From Ciceribacter thiooxidans (GTDB lineage: Bacteria > Pseudomonadota > Alphaproteobacteria > Rhizobiales > Rhizobiaceae), in NCBI RefSeq assembly GCF_014126615.1, contig NZ_CP059897.1, positions 1,178,001-1,242,000 of the forward strand: a DNA stretch of 64,000 bases, written 5' to 3'. Shown piece by piece: positions 1 to 8,867 of the stretch. The position numbers were made by a program, and so were the translations under genes. The notes beneath the pieces were generated by a model that did no database searches, had not been told where the DNA came from, and saw only the letters and a program-made list of their open reading frames with translations. Numbering within the stretch: the first letter of the stretch is position 1; each line of letters opens with the position of its first letter.

Positions 1-1
1 C

Positions 2-262
2 AAATATCCGACGGTCAAGTACAACGCCGAGCAGAAGCGCTACGAGGATTCGGAGACGACGATGTACTGGGACGGTAACCAGTGGTGGATGCCGCAGAAG
101 AAGGTCTCCGCCGACGAGGCGATGCTGCCGAGCGATGATCCCCTGTGGTACCGTCCCTCAGACGGGACGCTGATGCATGAAAACGCCTACGCCTCCTACG
201 TCCAGCCGCGCAGCACCGAAGGGTTGAAGGCCTGGCTGAGACGAAGGGGTTATCTGGAATAG
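2..262 (+). CDS. 3' end of a hypothetical protein (start lies outside the window)
   Basis: An open frame enters at the left edge and ends at a TAG stop after 86 codons. The visible C-terminus is rich in Trp, Tyr and charged residues (a DGNQWW segment, then a final LRRRGYLE). I do not recognise the family. It is followed by a perfect GC-rich hairpin and converges with the LysM gene of the type III locus, so it could be a neighbour gene or a secreted protein. Nothing in the fragment decides between these. Confidence 0.55.
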   Translation, partial: KYPTVKYNAEQKRYEDSETTMYWDGNQWWMPQKKVSADEAMLPSDDPLWYRPSDGTLMHENAYASYVQPRSTEGLKAWLRRRGYLE

Positions 263-274
263 GTTCGATCCGAT

Positions 275-300
275 GCGCCCGTCGGCCTGCCGACGGGCGC
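275..300. terminator. GC-rich hairpin between convergent genes
   Basis: Twelve-base perfectly complementary arms (GCGCCCGTCGGC and its complement) are separated by two bases. It sits between two convergent stop codons at 262 and 329, the expected place for a bidirectional terminator. There is no clear T run. Confidence 0.55.
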
Positions 301-328
301 CCTGCGGTCCGGCAGCGTGCCGGCAGGA

Positions 329-3300
329 TCACGCCACCGGGATCGCGATGCCCAATTCGGCAAGGACGACGTCGATCTGACGGATCGAGGCAGGAGCGGC
401 GTCGCCGTTCCGGATCTGGTCCGCGAGGCTCGGAATGTAGACCTGACCGCCGATATAGCGCTCATTCAGACGTTGCGCGTCGGTATAGCGTTCGTCCGAA
501 CCGGCACTCGCCGGCAGCCGGGTGAGATCGCCGCCGATCTCGTCGAGCGTGTGATGCAGATTGTCGCGCAGCTTCTCCAGCCCTTCCTTCGGAATGCCGT
601 TCAGCCAGTCGATGAACTGCTGGCGGGCGGCCGGCTGGTCGAGCCGGTAACCCCTGAGTTCGGCATATCTGGCGAGGATCGGCACGGGGCTGTATCCGTC
701 GCCGCTCTGGTCGACGAGAACGCCGGCCGCCGTCTCGCTCAGGCCTGAATGGGCAAGGAAGCGCCTGGAGGTCTCCGTCATGTACCGGTTCGATTCGCGA
801 GTGTCGGCGACTATCATCTGGCCGATCACCGCGGCGCCGACGATGACGAGGCCCGCCGGGCCGAACATCGTGCCGGTGCCGAGGGCAGCCATGATCGTTC
901 CGCCCGCCGCCGCAGCCGAGAGGCTTCCCATCAGCGGGTCGCCGCCCTTGAAATAGTCGAAGGCGATCCAGGCGTCGAAGCCGCCGCTCAGCGCCCCGAG
1001 GAACTTGACCGCCGGCCGGCTGCTGCTGCCGAAGTGCTTGACGGCGGTTGAGTCGGAGCGAAGCAGGTCCATTCCGCCGAGGAGCTCCGTTGTCCGCTGG
1101 CCGAGCCCCACTGCATCGATCACCACTTTGAGATTGCTTCTGAGGCTCGGGCTGTTCTGCGCTGCGTTCGCGGAGTTGGCCACACTCGCTCCCGTCGCGG
1201 CAAGGCCGATCAGCCGGAGCATCTGGCCGGGACCGGTCGTGTTCGCGAAGGAGCGGACGCCGCTCGAGCTCTTCAGCCCGTTCAGATCGCCGTCGAGGGC
1301 TGCCATCTTCGCCCGGGCCTGCTCGATCGTCTCTCCGGGCTCCGGCAGGGACTTGTCGACCGCGTCTATCGCCCGGTTCAGGTCGGCTTCGGGAATGCCG
1401 AGCATTCGTGAAAGGCCGCCGTCTTTCAGCCCTTGCAGGCTGGCCTTTGCCTTGCCGAGGGCGGCCGGATCCCCGGTTTGCAGATCGGTGAAGGACGGAA
1501 GCACCCGGTGGCGGATGATCTGCGTCGTTGCCTCTTCGGCGAGCTTCCGGCCGCGGTCGGTGAGGCGGGCCTGATAACCCATGAGCCTGACCACAGCCGG
1601 ACTGTCGAGCAGAGCCGGGTTCTTCTTCATCGCGATCTCGACCGCCATTGCGGTCTTTTCATCCGAGAGGATCTTGCCGATTTCGTCGTCGACGGCCTGT
1701 CGTTGAGACGCCAGCTCCGGCGGCAGGTTACCGAGTGATGTCAGCTGCCGCAGCAGTTTTTCGCCGCTTGCGGCAATATTGCCTTCGAGGCGCTGCTCCG
1801 TTGCAGTCCATTCCGGACCCTTCTCCTTCTTGTAATCGTCAATCGCTTTCGTGAGCTGGTCCGGGCTCATGGTGCCGCCGTGGTTCGAAATCAGCCACTG
1901 CAGTTCCTGCATATGCTCCGAATAGGCGATCACGTCCTGGTTGACCTCGGCGGACGCATACTGCTTGACCTGCGGAACGATGTTCCGGACGACGAAATCG
2001 GAAGAGGCCGGGGCACTTTCGACGGCCACGGCGATCGGATAGTCGAGACGGGAGCCATTGGCGATCGCCATCGGTATCGAGTTCGGGCCGTAGCCACCGA
2101 GTCTGGCGAAGCGCTCGGTGATCGCATCGGCACCCGGACTGCCGCTTATGCGGTCGATAATCCTCATCATATCTGTCTGGCCGTTCATTCCGATCAGGTC
2201 GCCACCGATCTTCTCCTGCTTCCGGCTGTTTGCCGCCTCGATCACCGGCATGGCGGAAGAGAGGAGCTTAGTGGCGAGCCGCGGATCGGCACCGTCCGTC
2301 AGCTGCTCGAGATTGCGCATTGTCGTTGCGGCATCGCCCTGTTCGCTGAATGCGTGCTCCGGCCGATAGTCGGCAAGGGGTTTGGATGCCCGGTTCGCTG
2401 CCTTGAAGATGAGAGCCTGCGCGTCCGCGGAATGCAGAAGAACGTGCTGGATCTCTGGCGCAGCCGAAGCAAAGGCCGAGGAGAGCTTGCGGAAAGCCTC
2501 TTCCGGGCTCCGCGAGGCATTTGCGCCGTCAATGATCGTGCGCGCCTTCGCCTCGACGTCGACGCCCGCATGGGTCGACGGACGCAGTTCGGTATTCAGC
2601 GCTTTCGCCGCATCTTCGATCGCCATCCGAGCGGGCGCCGCATCCGTCCAATCGCGGTCGTAAAGGCGCTGCAGCACCGCGGATCGCTGCCTTTCCGGCA
2701 GTGCCTCGACATGGGCCCGGACATCGGCGGAAATTCCGGCGGTCGACGCTCGATGGTCGATCTTCGGGTCGTCGGAATACTGGATACGGTTGCCGCGATC
2801 ATAAATCTCGTCGGCGAGGACGGCTTCGCCGTCGGTCTTCAGGCCGCGCTGCAGGATTGCCGCCTTGACGGCGCTTCCGGCGGGGCCGGCATCGAGCCAG
2901 CCCTTGTTCATCAGCCGGAGGGCTGCAGCCTGTCGTTCGGCGGGCAGCAGGCTGTCGAGATAGGTACCGACGTCACGCTGCAGGTCCCTGCCTTCGGCGG
3001 CATAGTCGATGCCGGAGGGGTTGGCGGCATAGGCGAGTTTGTTGCCGCGGTCATAGAGATCGTCGAGGAACGCCGCTTCACCCGTCGGCACTCCCCCGCC
3101 GTCGACGGGACCGTTGGCGACGAGCGCGGGGGAGGCGAGGGGCACGATCACGACGTCGTTCGGCAGGACGGTTCCGTCGGCGGGCAGCGCTATGCGGTTC
3201 GATGCGGCAAGATCATCGAGGCTGACATGGTTCTCCCTGGCAATCTCCCAGAGGCTGTCGCCTCTCTCGACGACGAAGGCTTTTTCCGTCATCGGGTCGA

Positions 3301-3448
3301 TCACCTTCGGACCGCCTGCTGCGGCTCTCTCGCGCACGGCCTGGTTGATTTGTTCGATGAAGAACCGGCGCTGTTCGTCGGAAACGGCGATGGTGCGGCC
3401 GCTTGGATCGTGGCGGCTCTTGCCGTCGAGGTCGATGCGGTAGGACAT
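329..3448 (-). CDS. Large LysM-domain protein at the end of the type III operon; candidate secreted translocator or effector
   Basis: A 1039-residue protein of unknown function, the most distal gene of the leftward secretion operon, 186 bases after sctT. A LysM domain lies near residues 57-104 (VVERGDSLWEIARENHVSLDDL...). Two repeats of about 72 residues follow (127-199 and 211-282, each with a YDRGN motif). A long, mostly helical Ala-rich middle comes next, then hydrophobic Gly/Ala-rich stretches near 813-878 that could insert into a membrane. There is no signal peptide. The start at 3448 (MSYRID) was chosen because AGGGAGA lies at a normal distance; the frame stays open 28 codons further upstream. 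Position, size, missing signal peptide and C-terminal hydrophobic helices recall HrpF/NopX/HrpK translocators, but I see no clear homology. A role in secretion is inference; a chromosomal bystander is possible. Confidence 0.8.
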   Translation of the reverse strand: MSYRIDLDGKSRHDPSGRTIAVSDEQRRFFIEQINQAVRERAAAGGPKVIDPMTEKAFVVERGDSLWEIARENHVSLDDLAASNRIALPADGTVLPNDVVIVPLASPALVANGPVDGGGVPTGEAAFLDDLYDRGNKLAYAANPSGIDYAAEGRDLQRDVGTYLDSLLPAERQAAALRLMNKGWLDAGPAGSAVKAAILQRGLKTDGEAVLADEIYDRGNRIQYSDDPKIDHRASTAGISADVRAHVEALPERQRSAVLQRLYDRDWTDAAPARMAIEDAAKALNTELRPSTHAGVDVEAKARTIIDGANASRSPEEAFRKLSSAFASAAPEIQHVLLHSADAQALIFKAANRASKPLADYRPEHAFSEQGDAATTMRNLEQLTDGADPRLATKLLSSAMPVIEAANSRKQEKIGGDLIGMNGQTDMMRIIDRISGSPGADAITERFARLGGYGPNSIPMAIANGSRLDYPIAVAVESAPASSDFVVRNIVPQVKQYASAEVNQDVIAYSEHMQELQWLISNHGGTMSPDQLTKAIDDYKKEKGPEWTATEQRLEGNIAASGEKLLRQLTSLGNLPPELASQRQAVDDEIGKILSDEKTAMAVEIAMKKNPALLDSPAVVRLMGYQARLTDRGRKLAEEATTQIIRHRVLPSFTDLQTGDPAALGKAKASLQGLKDGGLSRMLGIPEADLNRAIDAVDKSLPEPGETIEQARAKMAALDGDLNGLKSSSGVRSFANTTGPGQMLRLIGLAATGASVANSANAAQNSPSLRSNLKVVIDAVGLGQRTTELLGGMDLLRSDSTAVKHFGSSSRPAVKFLGALSGGFDAWIAFDYFKGGDPLMGSLSAAAAGGTIMAALGTGTMFGPAGLVIVGAAVIGQMIVADTRESNRYMTETSRRFLAHSGLSETAAGVLVDQSGDGYSPVPILARYAELRGYRLDQPAARQQFIDWLNGIPKEGLEKLRDNLHHTLDEIGGDLTRLPASAGSDERYTDAQRLNERYIGGQVYIPSLADQIRNGDAAPASIRQIDVVLAELGIAIPVA
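2603..3070 (-). repeat. Two tandem ~72-residue repeats inside the LysM protein
   Basis: The two units share LYDRGNKLAY versus IYDRGNRIQY, then LLPAERQAAALRLMNKGWLDA versus ALPERQRSAVLQRLYDRDWTDA, then Ala-rich helices. The match is seen at protein level; the bases have diverged. Confidence 0.6.
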
Positions 3449-3634
3449 GGGCCTGGATCTCCCTGGCTCTGCGCAGCATTCGATGCCGCCCATTCCGTGC
3501 TGCGAAATGGAAAGCGAAGAACGAGACATCAATTCAAGGTGCTAGGCGGTCGCGCGTGGGCGCGGGAACCACTATGGCGGACCTTGTTAATGGTTTGATG
3601 ACAGGAGCGGGATCAACGCCCGGCGATCCGGATA

Positions 3635-4456
3635 TCAGTTGGAAGCCGGATCTCGGAGGCTGCGCAGTACGGCCGGTGCATCTTTGAAGAGAGCGAGCTC
3701 CGCAACCATGTATTGCAGGAGATAGGTGAGATAGAGCACGATCAGGATCGCAAAGATGAGGTTCTTGACGGCCAGCGACAGGTCGAAAACATGAAACTGC
3801 GGCGCCATGCGCGAGAGATAGGCAAGCATCAGATCGGCGATGAGCAGGGCAAGGACAATCGGGGCGATCAGGAGTACCCCGATCTGCATGACGCGGTCGA
3901 GAATCCCGAGCACGGCAAAACCCGCTCCGGAGCCGAGCGCCGGCGAAAAGCTGGTGACGGGCCAGATCTCGTAGCTGCGATAATAGGTGTCTGCGAGCAG
4001 CGAAAAACCGCCTGACTTGAAGAAGAGCGCGACCAGTGCCAGGACGAAGAACGTGCCGGCAATACTGGTCTCGGTTGCCTGAAGGGGATCAACGAGCTGT
4101 GCCGAGGTCGAGCCGCGCTGCAGGTCGACGAGATCGCCTGCCATTTCAGCCGCCCAGAAGGGAATGCCGAGCACCACGCCGAGCACGACGCCGAGAATGA
4201 GTTCCTTGAAGACGAGACCGGTCACGACCAGGCTCGAGAAGCTCTCTCCTTCCGCGAAGGTCGCCATGAATCCCGGTATCAGCGGTAACGCGATGGCGAT
4301 GGCGACGCCGGAACGGATCAGGCCCGTAAGCCCGAGCCTGACGAAGGCCGGCGTGATCACGATCATGCCCAGCGCGCGGGCCATCGCGATCGCCGCTGCA
4401 GCGAGCACCGGATAGATGATATCGGCGAGCGAGGAGATAGCTGAGAGAATGTCCAC
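3635..4456 (-). CDS. sctT: Type III export apparatus membrane protein SctT
   Basis: A 273-residue integral membrane protein of the SctT/FliR/YscT family. It is part of the SctR-S-T export gate in the inner membrane through which substrates enter the needle channel. Several long hydrophobic helices are visible along the length, with the family's polar loop (GDLVDLQRGSTSAQLVDPL) near the middle. Length is normal for the family. The start lies 8 bases after the sctS stop, and the order Q-R-S-T is the canonical type III order. Confidence 0.97.
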   Translation of the reverse strand: MDILSAISSLADIIYPVLAAAAIAMARALGMIVITPAFVRLGLTGLIRSGVAIAIALPLIPGFMATFAEGESFSSLVVTGLVFKELILGVVLGVVLGIPFWAAEMAGDLVDLQRGSTSAQLVDPLQATETSIAGTFFVLALVALFFKSGGFSLLADTYYRSYEIWPVTSFSPALGSGAGFAVLGILDRVMQIGVLLIAPIVLALLIADLMLAYLSRMAPQFHVFDLSLAVKNLIFAILIVLYLTYLLQYMVAELALFKDAPAVLRSLRDPASN

Positions 4457-4464
4457 CTCGCGCC

Positions 4465-4734
4465 CTACCGCGTCAGGGCCGGAAAGACGTCGAGCGTATT
4501 GCTGGCGAAGTCTGCGACCTGCACCGCAAGCGTCGGCCCCAGCACGATCAGAGCCAGCATGACGGCAACCAGCTTGACCGCCTGCGGGAGCGTCTGGTCC
4601 TGGATCTGCGTGAGTGCCTGGATGAGGCCGACGCTGATCCCGATGATGATCGCGATGGCGAGCGGCGGGCCCGAGGCAATCAGCACGGTCAGCATTGCTT
4701 TCTGCGTCTGGGCGAGGAAGGCTGTTTGGTCCAT
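4465..4734 (-). CDS. sctS: Type III export apparatus protein SctS
   Basis: An 89-residue protein with two hydrophobic helices (about residues 14-38 and 50-75) joined by the conserved loop QALTQIQDQTLPQAVKL. This is the FliQ/YscS/SctS signature. It contributes to the helical export gate with SctR and SctT. Its stop is 8 bases from the sctT start and its start is 5 bases from the sctR stop, so it is tightly co-transcribed. Confidence 0.97.
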   Translation of the reverse strand: MDQTAFLAQTQKAMLTVLIASGPPLAIAIIIGISVGLIQALTQIQDQTLPQAVKLVAVMLALIVLGPTLAVQVADFASNTLDVFPALTR

Positions 4735-4739
4735 GGACG

Positions 4740-5393
4740 CTATCCGTAGCTGAGGATCAGGCCGTGCATCAGCCGCGACCAGCCGTTGACGGCGACGAAG
4801 AGAAATATCTTCAGCGGTATCGAGATCAGTGTCGGCGAGACCATCATCATCCCCATCGCCATCAGCACCATCGAGACGATCAGATCGATGACGAGGAACG
4901 GCAGGTAAAGCAGAAATCCGATCTCGAAGGCGCGGGTGAGCTCCGAACTCACAAAGGCGGGAACGAGGATCAACAGACTGTCGCTCTTGACGGCGGCTCT
5001 CGCCTCCTCCGACCAGATCCGCTCCGTCGCCTGAAGGAAGAACTGACGCTCGTTCTCGTCCGTGTAGCGGGTGAGGTGCGCCTGGAGCGGCGCCCGCACC
5101 TGGTCGGCGGCCCGCATCATGCTGTCCATCGACTGCACGTCGATCTGCTCGCTCGAAAGCGTGCGGTACATTTCGCCGACGAGCGGCGTCGTTACATAGA
5201 CGGTGAGGATCAGCGCAACGCCGTAGAGGACCAGATTGGGCGGCGATTGCTGGATGCCGAGCGCATTGCGGATCAGGAAGAGGACGATAGAGATCTTCAG
5301 GAAACCTGTCATCGTCACTACGGCGAGCGGGATGAGCCCGATCGTCGAGACGATGACGATGATCGGAATGAGATTGGTGGTCGTCTCACCCAT
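4740..5393 (-). CDS. sctR: Type III export apparatus protein SctR
   Basis: A 217-residue FliP/YscR/SctR family protein that forms the pentameric core of the export gate. Four hydrophobic segments are visible. The conserved run FLLYLPFLVIDLIVSMVLMA lies near residues 160-180, followed by MMMVSPTLISIPLKI. The start overlaps the end of sctQ by 8 bases. Length matches the family. Confidence 0.98.
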   Translation of the reverse strand: MGETTTNLIPIIVIVSTIGLIPLAVVTMTGFLKISIVLFLIRNALGIQQSPPNLVLYGVALILTVYVTTPLVGEMYRTLSSEQIDVQSMDSMMRAADQVRAPLQAHLTRYTDENERQFFLQATERIWSEEARAAVKSDSLLILVPAFVSSELTRAFEIGFLLYLPFLVIDLIVSMVLMAMGMMMVSPTLISIPLKIFLFVAVNGWSRLMHGLILSYG

Positions 5394-6438
5394 CGGTCGA
5401 GAGCCGCACCACGCGCACGCCGAGGCCTTCGCCGATACGGATCAGCTCTCCCTTTCCGATGAGCCGTCCGTTCGCTAGAATGTTGACCGGGCTGGCAAGA
5501 CTCGGATTGGCGTGAAGCACCGTTCCCTCGCTCATCGCGGCGATTTCGTTCAGAGGGAACTCGGCCCGGCCGACCTCGAAGACGAGTTCGATCGGCAGAT
5601 CGGCGAGCGGTTCGAGTTCCTCGGACGAAGGTGTCTCCTGGGTCATCGCGGAAAATTCCCAACTTGTTGTGAATGGCTTCCAGCCGGAGGCGAAGACGAA
5701 GCCGTCGTCGCGGCGATCAAGCGCTGCGACAAGGTGATTGCCGAGCGTTACGAAGGCGTCGTGGGTCCCGGACCGCTCGACCTGGACGACATCGCCCGGG
5801 CGCAGAGTTTTCAACTCTGCAAGACTCAATTGCTGTGTGCCGGCCCGGATCTGGAGACGCTGGACGAGGCTGCCGGTGAAGTCGGTCGGGAAGCGTCGGC
5901 GCGTGCCCAATGATGTTCCGATTTTCGACGCCGCCGCGACGCTCAGATGGAGCTCTGCCGGGAGCGGAAAGTCGCCACCGTAGACGAACCACGCGAGCTT
6001 GATGGGATAATCCTCGACAGTCTCGGGAGGTCCGAGCCGCAGCGGTTCGCCGAGGTGCGTTTCCAGGGCTTCGAGAGAAGGGGCGAGGGCCTCCTCCAGG
6101 AGGATGTTGCGTTGCAAGGCCGTCAGCGCCGAGACATCACCCTGTACTCCGAGCGCGGCAGAAAGCCCGTCGAGTGTTGCGGCAGGCATCAACCAACGGC
6201 CCGGCGCAGTGCCGATGAGGAAGGCGATTTCTATCGGGTTGTTCGGAAGTGCCGTTCCGTCAGCCACCTCGAAGGCGAGTTCGGCCGGCGGCAGCGAGAG
6301 GCGGAAGGCGACACGAACGCCCACGAGCCGGTTGATGAGATCGACATGCGCCGGATTCACGTCCGGAAGCCACGAGCAGTCCTCCGCATGCGAGCGGAGT
6401 TCGGCAGTTGCTGAACTTGCCTGCGCGGTCGACCTCAT
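5386..6438 (-). CDS. sctQ: Type III cytoplasmic (C-ring) protein SctQ
   Basis: A 350-residue SctQ/FliN-like protein of the sorting platform. The last 75 residues form a recognisable SPOA domain (ADLPIELVFEVGRAEFPLNEI ... GKGELIRIGEGLGVRVV), and a weaker SPOA-like region lies near residues 200-270. The frame is open far upstream through sctO. I place the start at 6438 (MRSTAQ) because it directly follows the sctO stop at 6440 and gives a normal family length. An internal start producing a separate C-terminal SPOA fragment, known in other systems, cannot be judged by eye. Confidence 0.93.
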   Translation of the reverse strand: MRSTAQASSATAELRSHAEDCSWLPDVNPAHVDLINRLVGVRVAFRLSLPPAELAFEVADGTALPNNPIEIAFLIGTAPGRWLMPAATLDGLSAALGVQGDVSALTALQRNILLEEALAPSLEALETHLGEPLRLGPPETVEDYPIKLAWFVYGGDFPLPAELHLSVAAASKIGTSLGTRRRFPTDFTGSLVQRLQIRAGTQQLSLAELKTLRPGDVVQVERSGTHDAFVTLGNHLVAALDRRDDGFVFASGWKPFTTSWEFSAMTQETPSSEELEPLADLPIELVFEVGRAEFPLNEIAAMSEGTVLHANPSLASPVNILANGRLIGKGELIRIGEGLGVRVVRLSTDG

Positions 6439-6439
6439 C

Positions 6440-6922
6440 CTACCGTTTCCTGCTCCTCGGACGGATCGCCTCCTCGTCCTCGATTTCGTCGAGGAGGGCG
6501 GCGCGCTTTTCGTCCTTTCGCTGTTTTTCGGCGGCGAGGGATCGTATCCGTTCGTAATGCCTGTGTTTGAGCCGGTATTCGGCTGCAAGCTCTGCCCTCT
6601 TTTCAGCTTCCCGACTTTCCCGGTGCTTGGCCTCATGGACCTGCTCCTCCAGCGCGCGGGCGCGGTGGTCCAGGCCCAGCAGAGCGTCGCGAAATCGTTC
6701 GAGATCCCGCTGACCGACCGGGCCTTGCGCGAGATCGGTGTAGAGAGCCTCTTCTTCCTGCCGTCGCTGCACCTCATGCGCGATGCTTTCAGCCTTTGCG
6801 CCTTCCAATGCGCGGACAGTCTGGACATGCCGGTTGTGCTGGCGCTGGGCCTTCTCGTCAGCCCGCCGCATTCGCAGCGCTCTCAGTTCGACGAGTTGTC
6901 GAAGATTGCCTTTTCGTGTCAC
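6440..6922 (-). CDS. sctO: Type III stalk protein SctO (YscO-like)
   Basis: A 160-residue, highly charged protein that is almost wholly coiled coil (long runs of Glu, Arg, Ala, Gln with heptad spacing). It sits between sctN and sctQ, exactly where SctO/YscO/FliJ stalk proteins are encoded. SctO couples the ATPase hexamer to the export gate. The sequence itself is poorly conserved, so the call rests on size, coiled coil and position. It overlaps the end of sctN by 4 bases. Confidence 0.88.
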   Translation of the reverse strand: MTRKGNLRQLVELRALRMRRADEKAQRQHNRHVQTVRALEGAKAESIAHEVQRRQEEEALYTDLAQGPVGQRDLERFRDALLGLDHRARALEEQVHEAKHRESREAEKRAELAAEYRLKHRHYERIRSLAAEKQRKDEKRAALLDEIEDEEAIRPRSRKR

Positions 6923-8265
6923 GCAGCCAGTCCCCTCAGTTGTTCGATGGTGGCCTCGAAGGTCGAGAATTCGTCGCCCGTCTGCCTCAGGAACGCTTCG
7001 ATGGCGTCACGCTTGTCGATCGCCTCGTCCAAGCGAACGTCCGCGCCGCGCTCATATTCCCCGACCCGCAGGAGGAGTTCGATCTCCTGGTAGCGGGCAA
7101 GCAATGTCCGGACATGGGCCGCATCATCCCGATGCGCCCTGCCGGCGACGGTTTCCATCAGCCGGCTGCGGCTTTTCAGGACGTCGATTGCCGGGAAAAA
7201 GTTCCGCTCGGCAAGATCGGAACTGAGCACGATGTGCCCGTCGAGGATGGCCTTGGTTTCTTCGGCAACCGGGTCCAGCGTTCCGTCGCCCTCGGTCAGC
7301 ACGGTATAAAGGGCGGTGATCGAACCACCATGCCCCGGCCCGGCGCGCTCGAGCAGGCGGGGCAGGGCGGCGAAGAGCGACGGGGGATAGCCGCGGCGCG
7401 TCGGCGGCTCGCCGGCCGCAAGTCCGATCTCGCGCTGCGCGCGGGCGAAGCGCGTAACACTGTCCATGAGGAGCAGGACGTGGCGGCCCTGGTCTCGAAA
7501 ATACTCGGCGATCGCCGTCGCGGCATAGGCGGCCTTGACCCGTTCGATCGCCGGCCGGTCCGAGGTTGCAACCACGACCACGGAACGCCGGAGCCCTGCT
7601 TCACCCAACTGGCCCTCGATGAATTCGCGCACTTCACGTCCGCGTTCGCCGATCAACCCGATGACGATGACATCTGCCCTGGTCCCGCGGACGATGGCTG
7701 AAAGCAGAGAGGATTTGCCCACTCCCGGTTCCCCGAAAATGCCGACACGCTGGCCGCGCGCGACCGTCAGCAATCCGTCGATCGCGCGGATGCCGAGTTG
7801 CAGCGGCTCACTGATCAAGTCGCGTTGCAATGCATGCGGCGGCGGCCGGTGCGTGGGGTAATAGGTGTCGGTGATGACCGGAGCCACGCCCTCCCGGGAA
7901 AAGTCGAGAATTTCGCCGAGGGGGTTGAGGACACGGCCGAGGAGATCGTCGCAGACGGGGATTTGCAGGGTCTTGCCGGTGGCGATGACTTCGGCGCGCG
8001 TCGACATGCCGGCGAGATCACCGATTGGCGTCAAGACAGCCTCCTCGTCCTCGAATCCGACAACCTCGGCCGGTACCGTCGCACCGGAAACGGGATCGCG
8101 CAGATGACAAAGCTCACCGATCCGCACCATCGGTGCGGTTGCGTGAACGATGATCCCGGTGATGCGGCGGACACGGCCATGCACCGGCCGCGTCTCGCTG
8201 CCGAGTGCCCGCTCGCGCAGCCTTCGGACGATGTCGCCGGGGTCGGTCAGCAGGTGTTCGTTCAT
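6919..8265 (-). CDS. sctN: Type III secretion ATPase SctN
   Basis: A 448-residue hexameric ATPase that strips chaperones from substrates. The Walker A motif GEPGVGKSSL is intact. The family blocks VLLLMDSVTRFARAQREIGL and EPPTRRGYPPSLFAALPRLLERAG are present, as is EGDGTLDPVAEE, which separates type III ATPases from F1 subunits. I chose 8265 (MNEHLL) over longer options because it overlaps the sctL stop by 4 bases and restores the usual length. Confidence 0.98.
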   Translation of the reverse strand: MNEHLLTDPGDIVRRLRERALGSETRPVHGRVRRITGIIVHATAPMVRIGELCHLRDPVSGATVPAEVVGFEDEEAVLTPIGDLAGMSTRAEVIATGKTLQIPVCDDLLGRVLNPLGEILDFSREGVAPVITDTYYPTHRPPPHALQRDLISEPLQLGIRAIDGLLTVARGQRVGIFGEPGVGKSSLLSAIVRGTRADVIVIGLIGERGREVREFIEGQLGEAGLRRSVVVVATSDRPAIERVKAAYAATAIAEYFRDQGRHVLLLMDSVTRFARAQREIGLAAGEPPTRRGYPPSLFAALPRLLERAGPGHGGSITALYTVLTEGDGTLDPVAEETKAILDGHIVLSSDLAERNFFPAIDVLKSRSRLMETVAGRAHRDDAAHVRTLLARYQEIELLLRVGEYERGADVRLDEAIDKRDAIEAFLRQTGDEFSTFEATIEQLRGLAA

Positions 8266-8867
8266 GCGGGCGCATCCGGACGTGCAGGCCGAGCGCCGAC
8301 CAGGGCGTCGCGAATGACCGAGAGCTGGGTGTCGAGTCCGGCATCGACCACGGCGATGGAGTTGGCGAGAACGCATTTGCTGCCGTCAAGCCGCGGATCT
8401 GCAAGAACGGTAATCTTCAACGCGTGATTGGTGTGGCGCTGGCGCACGAGCTCGGAGACGCGTTCGGCAATCGCGGGTGCGACGGTAATCGTGACGTCGC
8501 GCTCGTGCTGAAACGACTGGAGCGCCTGCTGTGCGAGTCTCGCCACGAGTTCGGCCTGATCGAAGCCGCCGAGCAGCTTCTCGATGATCGCCAGACTGAG
8601 TTCTGCGATCTGCCGGTCAAGTCCTGCCATGTATGCGTTGACGTCGGCGGTGGTCTTGACGAGCAGGGCAGCGGCCTGGCGTTCTCCGGCAAGCCGGCCC
8701 GCCTCGTAACCCTCCCGCCTGCCATTCTCGACGATCTCGCGCATCTCGGCGCGCTGCCGCTCGGCCTCTGCCCTTGCGGCGTCCAGAAAAGCGAAACCTT
8801 CGAGCCAATGCTCCGCTTGAGCCTGCCGCAGGATCTTCGCGGTCGGCCTTGAAGGCAAATCGTTCAT
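8262..8867 (-). CDS. sctL: Type III ATPase regulator SctL (stator)
   Basis: A 201-residue SctL/FliH/NolV family protein that tethers the ATPase to the C-ring. The first part is a charged helix/coiled coil (FLDAARAEAERQRAEMREIVENG). The C-terminal part (VTITVAPAIAERVSELVRQ ... VLADPRLDGSKCVLANSIAVVDAGLDTQLSVIRDAL) matches the family ending. I chose the start at 8867 (MNDLPS); it overlaps the sctK stop by 4 bases and has an AGGAGG-type site in front. Confidence 0.93.
   Translation of the reverse strand: MNDLPSRPTAKILRQAQAEHWLEGFAFLDAARAEAERQRAEMREIVENGRREGYEAGRLAGERQAAALLVKTTADVNAYMAGLDRQIAELSLAIIEKLLGGFDQAELVARLAQQALQSFQHERDVTITVAPAIAERVSELVRQRHTNHALKITVLADPRLDGSKCVLANSIAVVDAGLDTQLSVIRDALVGARPARPDAPA

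Noticed and set aside
1880..3598. Long plus-strand open frame of 572 codons opposite the LysM gene
   Set aside because: It is the antisense of a high-GC gene; its composition (many His, Arg, Gly, Val) is typical of a shadow frame, and the minus-strand frame has a LysM domain and repeats.
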